The notes under the pieces are model-generated. The model was not told the DNA's origin. It worked only from the letters and a program-made list of their open reading frames with translations, and searched no databases. A stretch of 8,157 bases of DNA, taken from Candidatus Nanopelagicaceae bacterium (GTDB lineage Bacteria > Actinomycetota > Actinomycetes > Nanopelagicales > Nanopelagicaceae). How positions within the stretch are numbered: the stretch's first letter is position 1; each line of letters opens with the position of its first letter. A program made the translations under genes and the position numbers. This document shows positions 6,269 through 8,157 of the stretch, in pieces. Where the stretch lies: the NCBI GenBank assembly GCA_947490625.1, contig CANLHC010000031.1, positions 1 to 8,157 of the forward strand. The letters are read 5' to 3'.

Positions 6269-6296
6269 TCGTATGTAAAAGATGGCCCTAGGTAAA
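6268..6296 (-). promoter_or_regulatory. Candidate main promoter of the importer operon
   Basis: On the minus strand TTTACC (6291-6296), a 17-nt spacer, then TACGAT (6268-6273), four of six matches in each box. A start near 6261 gives a leader of about 136 nt before the binding-protein ATG. The overlap with the CG-centred palindrome adds weight. Start-site mapping is not available. Confidence 0.4.
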
Positions 6297-6355
6297 GCAG
6301 AGGTGGCTTATTTGATCACCGGACCTACCAGTGAGTTAGGCGCAGGAAATAGCGT

Positions 6356-6400
6356 TTATAACAATTTGGTAACACGATGGTTATAACAATTTGGTAACAC
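6356..6400. repeat. Two exact 20-bp direct repeats at 25-bp period, probable regulator site
   Basis: TTATAACAATTTGGTAACAC occurs at 6356-6375 and again at 6381-6400. Read on the minus strand this gives four GTTA half-sites starting at 6398, 6387, 6373 and 6362, with spacings 11, 14 and 11. The 11-bp spacing is what OmpR-family response regulators such as actinobacterial PhoP/RegX3 use. The inner part TAaCAAtTTGgTA is also a near-dyad. The block lies between the quinone-reductase stop and the candidate importer promoter, so it could serve as an upstream control site for the importer. Confidence 0.6.
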
Positions 6401-6409
6401 AAGCAGCAA

Positions 6410-7384
6410 TTACGGAATCAGAATGAGCTTGCCGCTGGTCTTGCCACTGGCCAGATCATCGTGTGCTGCATGCGCATCACCCAGGGCGTAGCGCTTATCA
6501 ATGCGGACCGTTAACTTGCCTTTGAGTAATAAATCAAAGATCTCATCGCAGCGCCCCTTAAATTCAGCAGCATCTGCAACGTAATGGGCAAGTGTTGGTC
6601 TGGTAAGAAAGAGCGAGCCAGAAGAATTCAATCGCATAATTTCAAATGGTGGAACCGGACCACTAGCGGCGCCAAAGAGCACCATCATGCCGCGAGGCTT
6701 GAGACAAAGTAGTGATTGATCAAAAGTTTTTGCGCCCACTCCGTCATAGACCACATCTACTCCGCGGCCACCGGTAATTTTCTTAACTTCGGCAACGAAA
6801 TCTTCTTTGTCATAGCGAATCACATGTTGCACACCAAGTGCTCGAACGGTTGCTTCCTTAGCTTCGGTGGATGTCGTACCAATTACGATTCCACCTTTAA
6901 GTAAAATTAATTGTGCAATCAAACTTCCAGTACCGCCGGCGGCAGCATGCACGAGTGCGATATCTCCCGGCTTGATTTCATAGGTGGAGTTAACGAGGTA
7001 ATGGCCAGTAATTCCCTGCAACATAAATGCTGCAACCTCTTCTAGCTCAAGGCCGGGCGGAACGATTGCCGCTTTTGCCTCTTCCACAATTGCATATTCG
7101 GAGTAACTTCCCAGCGCCCAGGTCCAGGCAACGCGATCTCCAACTTTGATAGTCGAAACATCGCTACCCACTGCTTCCACAACTCCAGCGCCTTCCATGC
7201 CTGGGGTATATGGCGTAGTCATGCCATAAACGGGATTTCCATTGCGTTGGTAGATATCTACGAAATTAACTCCAGCGGCGGCCACCTTCACCAATAGCTG
7301 GGTACCTGTAGGAGTAGCGATAGGTGCATCTACCAATTGCAAAGTCTCGGAGCCACCGAACTGCGCGATTTCTATCTTTTTCAC
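6410..7384 (-). CDS. NADPH:quinone reductase-like medium-chain oxidoreductase (zinc-free)
   Basis: A complete 324-aa member of the quinone oxidoreductase/zeta-crystallin branch of the medium-chain dehydrogenase superfamily, cytoplasmic, usual length. The N-terminal catalytic (GroES-like) domain shows AGVNFVDIYQRNG (37-49), PGMEGAGVVEAVG (61-73) and VGDRV (81-85). The Rossmann domain has AAAGGTGS (147-154), the nucleotide-binding loop of this family, after LQGITGHYL (122-130). It lacks the cysteine/histidine zinc ligands of true alcohol dehydrogenases. It ends in GKTSGKLILIP, typical of the group. The expected reaction is NADPH-dependent reduction of quinones or other enone-like compounds; the true substrate is unknown. 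The start is GTG at 7384, about 11 nt after AGGAG; the ATG nearer to that site runs into a stop after four codons. It lies 87 nt after the alcohol dehydrogenase and may share its transcript. Confidence 0.92.
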   Translation of the reverse strand: MKKIEIAQFGGSETLQLVDAPIATPTGTQLLVKVAAAGVNFVDIYQRNGNPVYGMTTPYTPGMEGAGVVEAVGSDVSTIKVGDRVAWTWALGSYSEYAIVEEAKAAIVPPGLELEEVAAFMLQGITGHYLVNSTYEIKPGDIALVHAAAGGTGSLIAQLILLKGGIVIGTTSTEAKEATVRALGVQHVIRYDKEDFVAEVKKITGGRGVDVVYDGVGAKTFDQSLLCLKPRGMMVLFGAASGPVPPFEIMRLNSSGSLFLTRPTLAHYVADAAEFKGRCDEIFDLLLKGKLTVRIDKRYALGDAHAAHDDLASGKTSGKLILIP

Positions 7385-7391
7385 GAGCAGT

Positions 7392-7407
7392 TCATCTCCT
7401 TTGATGA
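7392..7407 (-). promoter_or_regulatory. Ribosome binding site in a small hairpin loop before the quinone reductase
   Basis: On the minus strand TCATC-AAAGGA-GATGA forms a 5-bp stem that displays the Shine-Dalgarno bases in the loop. The 3' arm fills part of the rather long gap to GTG 7384. The stem is short and may be chance. Confidence 0.3.
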
Positions 7408-7471
7408 GGTGGTTATCCGAGACTTTGCAAGGTATTACTTAAAACTTCTTTAGGATTTCTTAACTTTGATA

Positions 7472-8157
7472 TTAAGGAACCAGAATTGCGCGACCCTTAA
7501 CCTTGCCAGCGTTGAGGTCGTGCAGAGCCTGATCGGCATCCTTTAGCGCATACTCGACGGTGGATAGGTGAACCAATCCACGCTCAGCAAGTGACATCAG
7601 CTCGTTTAGATCTGCCCATGTTCCTACCAAGTTACCGACGATATTGCGCTCAGTTGTAATGAGATCGAGCGCTGAAATCTGGATATCTTCACCGTAACCA
7701 ACGATGTAGTAGTTACCAAGTGCGCGAGTCATTGCCAGACCCTTCTTGATTGAACCCTTCTCACCTACGAAGTCGATTACCGCTTCAGCGCCGAAGCCCT
7801 TTGTCAGCTGCAGAACAGCTTCCACTTCATTGCCATCAGCCTTGATGACGTGATCGGCCCCGCTCTCCTTAGCCAACTTAAGAGCCATATCTGACATATC
7901 AACCACAATAATTTCAGCAGCGCACATTGCCTTGAGGCATTGAATACCAATATGTCCAAGTCCACCTGCACCAATTGCAACCACAAACTGACCTGGTAAT
8001 AGTGTGCGAGATGCCTTCTTAGCAACGTGATACGCAGTAAGGCCAGCATCTGCATACGCAGCTACTGCCTTAGGAGCTAATGACTTTGGCAGCGCAACAA
8101 TGTTACGAACACTTGTGACAAGTGCTTCTGCGTATCCACCGTTTTCGCTTACTCCTG
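7472..8157 (-). CDS. Medium-chain (zinc-type) NAD-dependent alcohol dehydrogenase, C-terminal part (runs off right edge)
   Basis: The reading frame is open from the right edge (first whole codon 8155-8153) to TAA at 7472-7474, 227 aa. It does not start at the internal GTG at 7984: the codons before it give clear family sequence, GGYAEALVTS and AAYADAGLTAYHV, so the true start lies beyond 8157. The Rossmann fold follows, with IGAGGLGHIG as the nucleotide-binding glycine motif and VVDMSD at the end of its second strand, where the aspartate favours NAD+ over NADP+. The end GKVKGRAILVP is typical of zinc alcohol dehydrogenases. The catalytic zinc ligands would be in the missing N-terminal half. 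The expected role is reversible oxidation of an alcohol to an aldehyde or ketone. It may be co-transcribed with the quinone reductase, 87 nt downstream. Confidence 0.9.
   Translation of the reverse strand, partial: GVSENGGYAEALVTSVRNIVALPKSLAPKAVAAYADAGLTAYHVAKKASRTLLPGQFVVAIGAGGLGHIGIQCLKAMCAAEIIVVDMSDMALKLAKESGADHVIKADGNEVEAVLQLTKGFGAEAVIDFVGEKGSIKKGLAMTRALGNYYIVGYGEDIQISALDLITTERNIVGNLVGTWADLNELMSLAERGLVHLSTVEYALKDADQALHDLNAGKVKGRAILVP

Noticed and set aside
7472..7984. Alcohol dehydrogenase treated as a complete 170-aa gene starting at GTG 7984
   Set aside because: The frame is open and family-like up to the window edge, so this is an internal valine codon of a larger gene.
7804..8055. 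83-codon minus-strand open frame overlapping the alcohol dehydrogenase
   Set aside because: It is an alternate frame of the dehydrogenase without recognisable features.
1..8157. CRISPR array, insertion sequence, tRNA or attachment site
   Set aside because: I saw no spaced repeat array, no transposase-like frame with terminal inverted repeats, and no cloverleaf-like sequence; the only direct repeats are the short regulatory-looking ones upstream of the importer.

Overview
The window looks like part of a chromosome from a low-to-mid GC actinobacterium, most plausibly a freshwater acI/Nanopelagicales-type organism. The grounds are modest: roughly balanced base composition by eye, compact minus-strand gene layout with 2-10 nt gaps, GTG starts, and a Sec signal peptide of actinobacterial style. 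No rRNA, tRNA or other taxonomic marker gene is present, so this is an inference. All seven genes are on the minus strand and are therefore read from the right end to the left end.

Right part (8157 to 6410): the C-terminal 227 codons of a medium-chain NAD-dependent alcohol dehydrogenase whose N-terminus lies outside the window, then a complete zinc-free NADPH:quinone reductase-like enzyme. Middle (6409 to 6126): a 284-base control region. It holds two exact 20-bp direct repeats at a 25-bp period, a candidate promoter whose start site is covered by a 16-bp CG-centred palindrome, a pair of 12-bp tandem repeats, and a second weaker promoter candidate.

Core (6125 to 510): a complete ABC importer cassette in the order substrate-binding protein, permease, permease, ATPase, ATPase. 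The two ATPases match my recollection of GlpS and GlpT of the Rhizobium leguminosarum glycerol importer GlpSTPQV (motifs VYQQF, TTEP, VFQFP, SLGRGLVR). The binding protein is only distantly like GlpV, so the cargo is left as polyol, sugar or similar carbon source. A perfect 12-bp GC-rich hairpin sits just after the binding-protein gene and probably sets binding-protein mRNA in excess over the membrane parts.

Left end (376 to 1): the first 125 codons of an amidohydrolase-2 (PF04909/COG2159-like) enzyme, 133 nt after the last ATPase and running off the window. The likely logic is uptake of a small carbon compound by the importer, with the amidohydrolase and perhaps the two dehydrogenases acting on it; that link rests on gene order only.

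The most interesting point is that the two ATPases carry complementary defects. One lacks the switch histidine, the other lacks the LSGGQ signature, so the heterodimer should have one intact and one dead ATP site, an arrangement well known in some ABC exporters but rarely discussed for importers. I see no wholly new defence, mobile or RNA system here.
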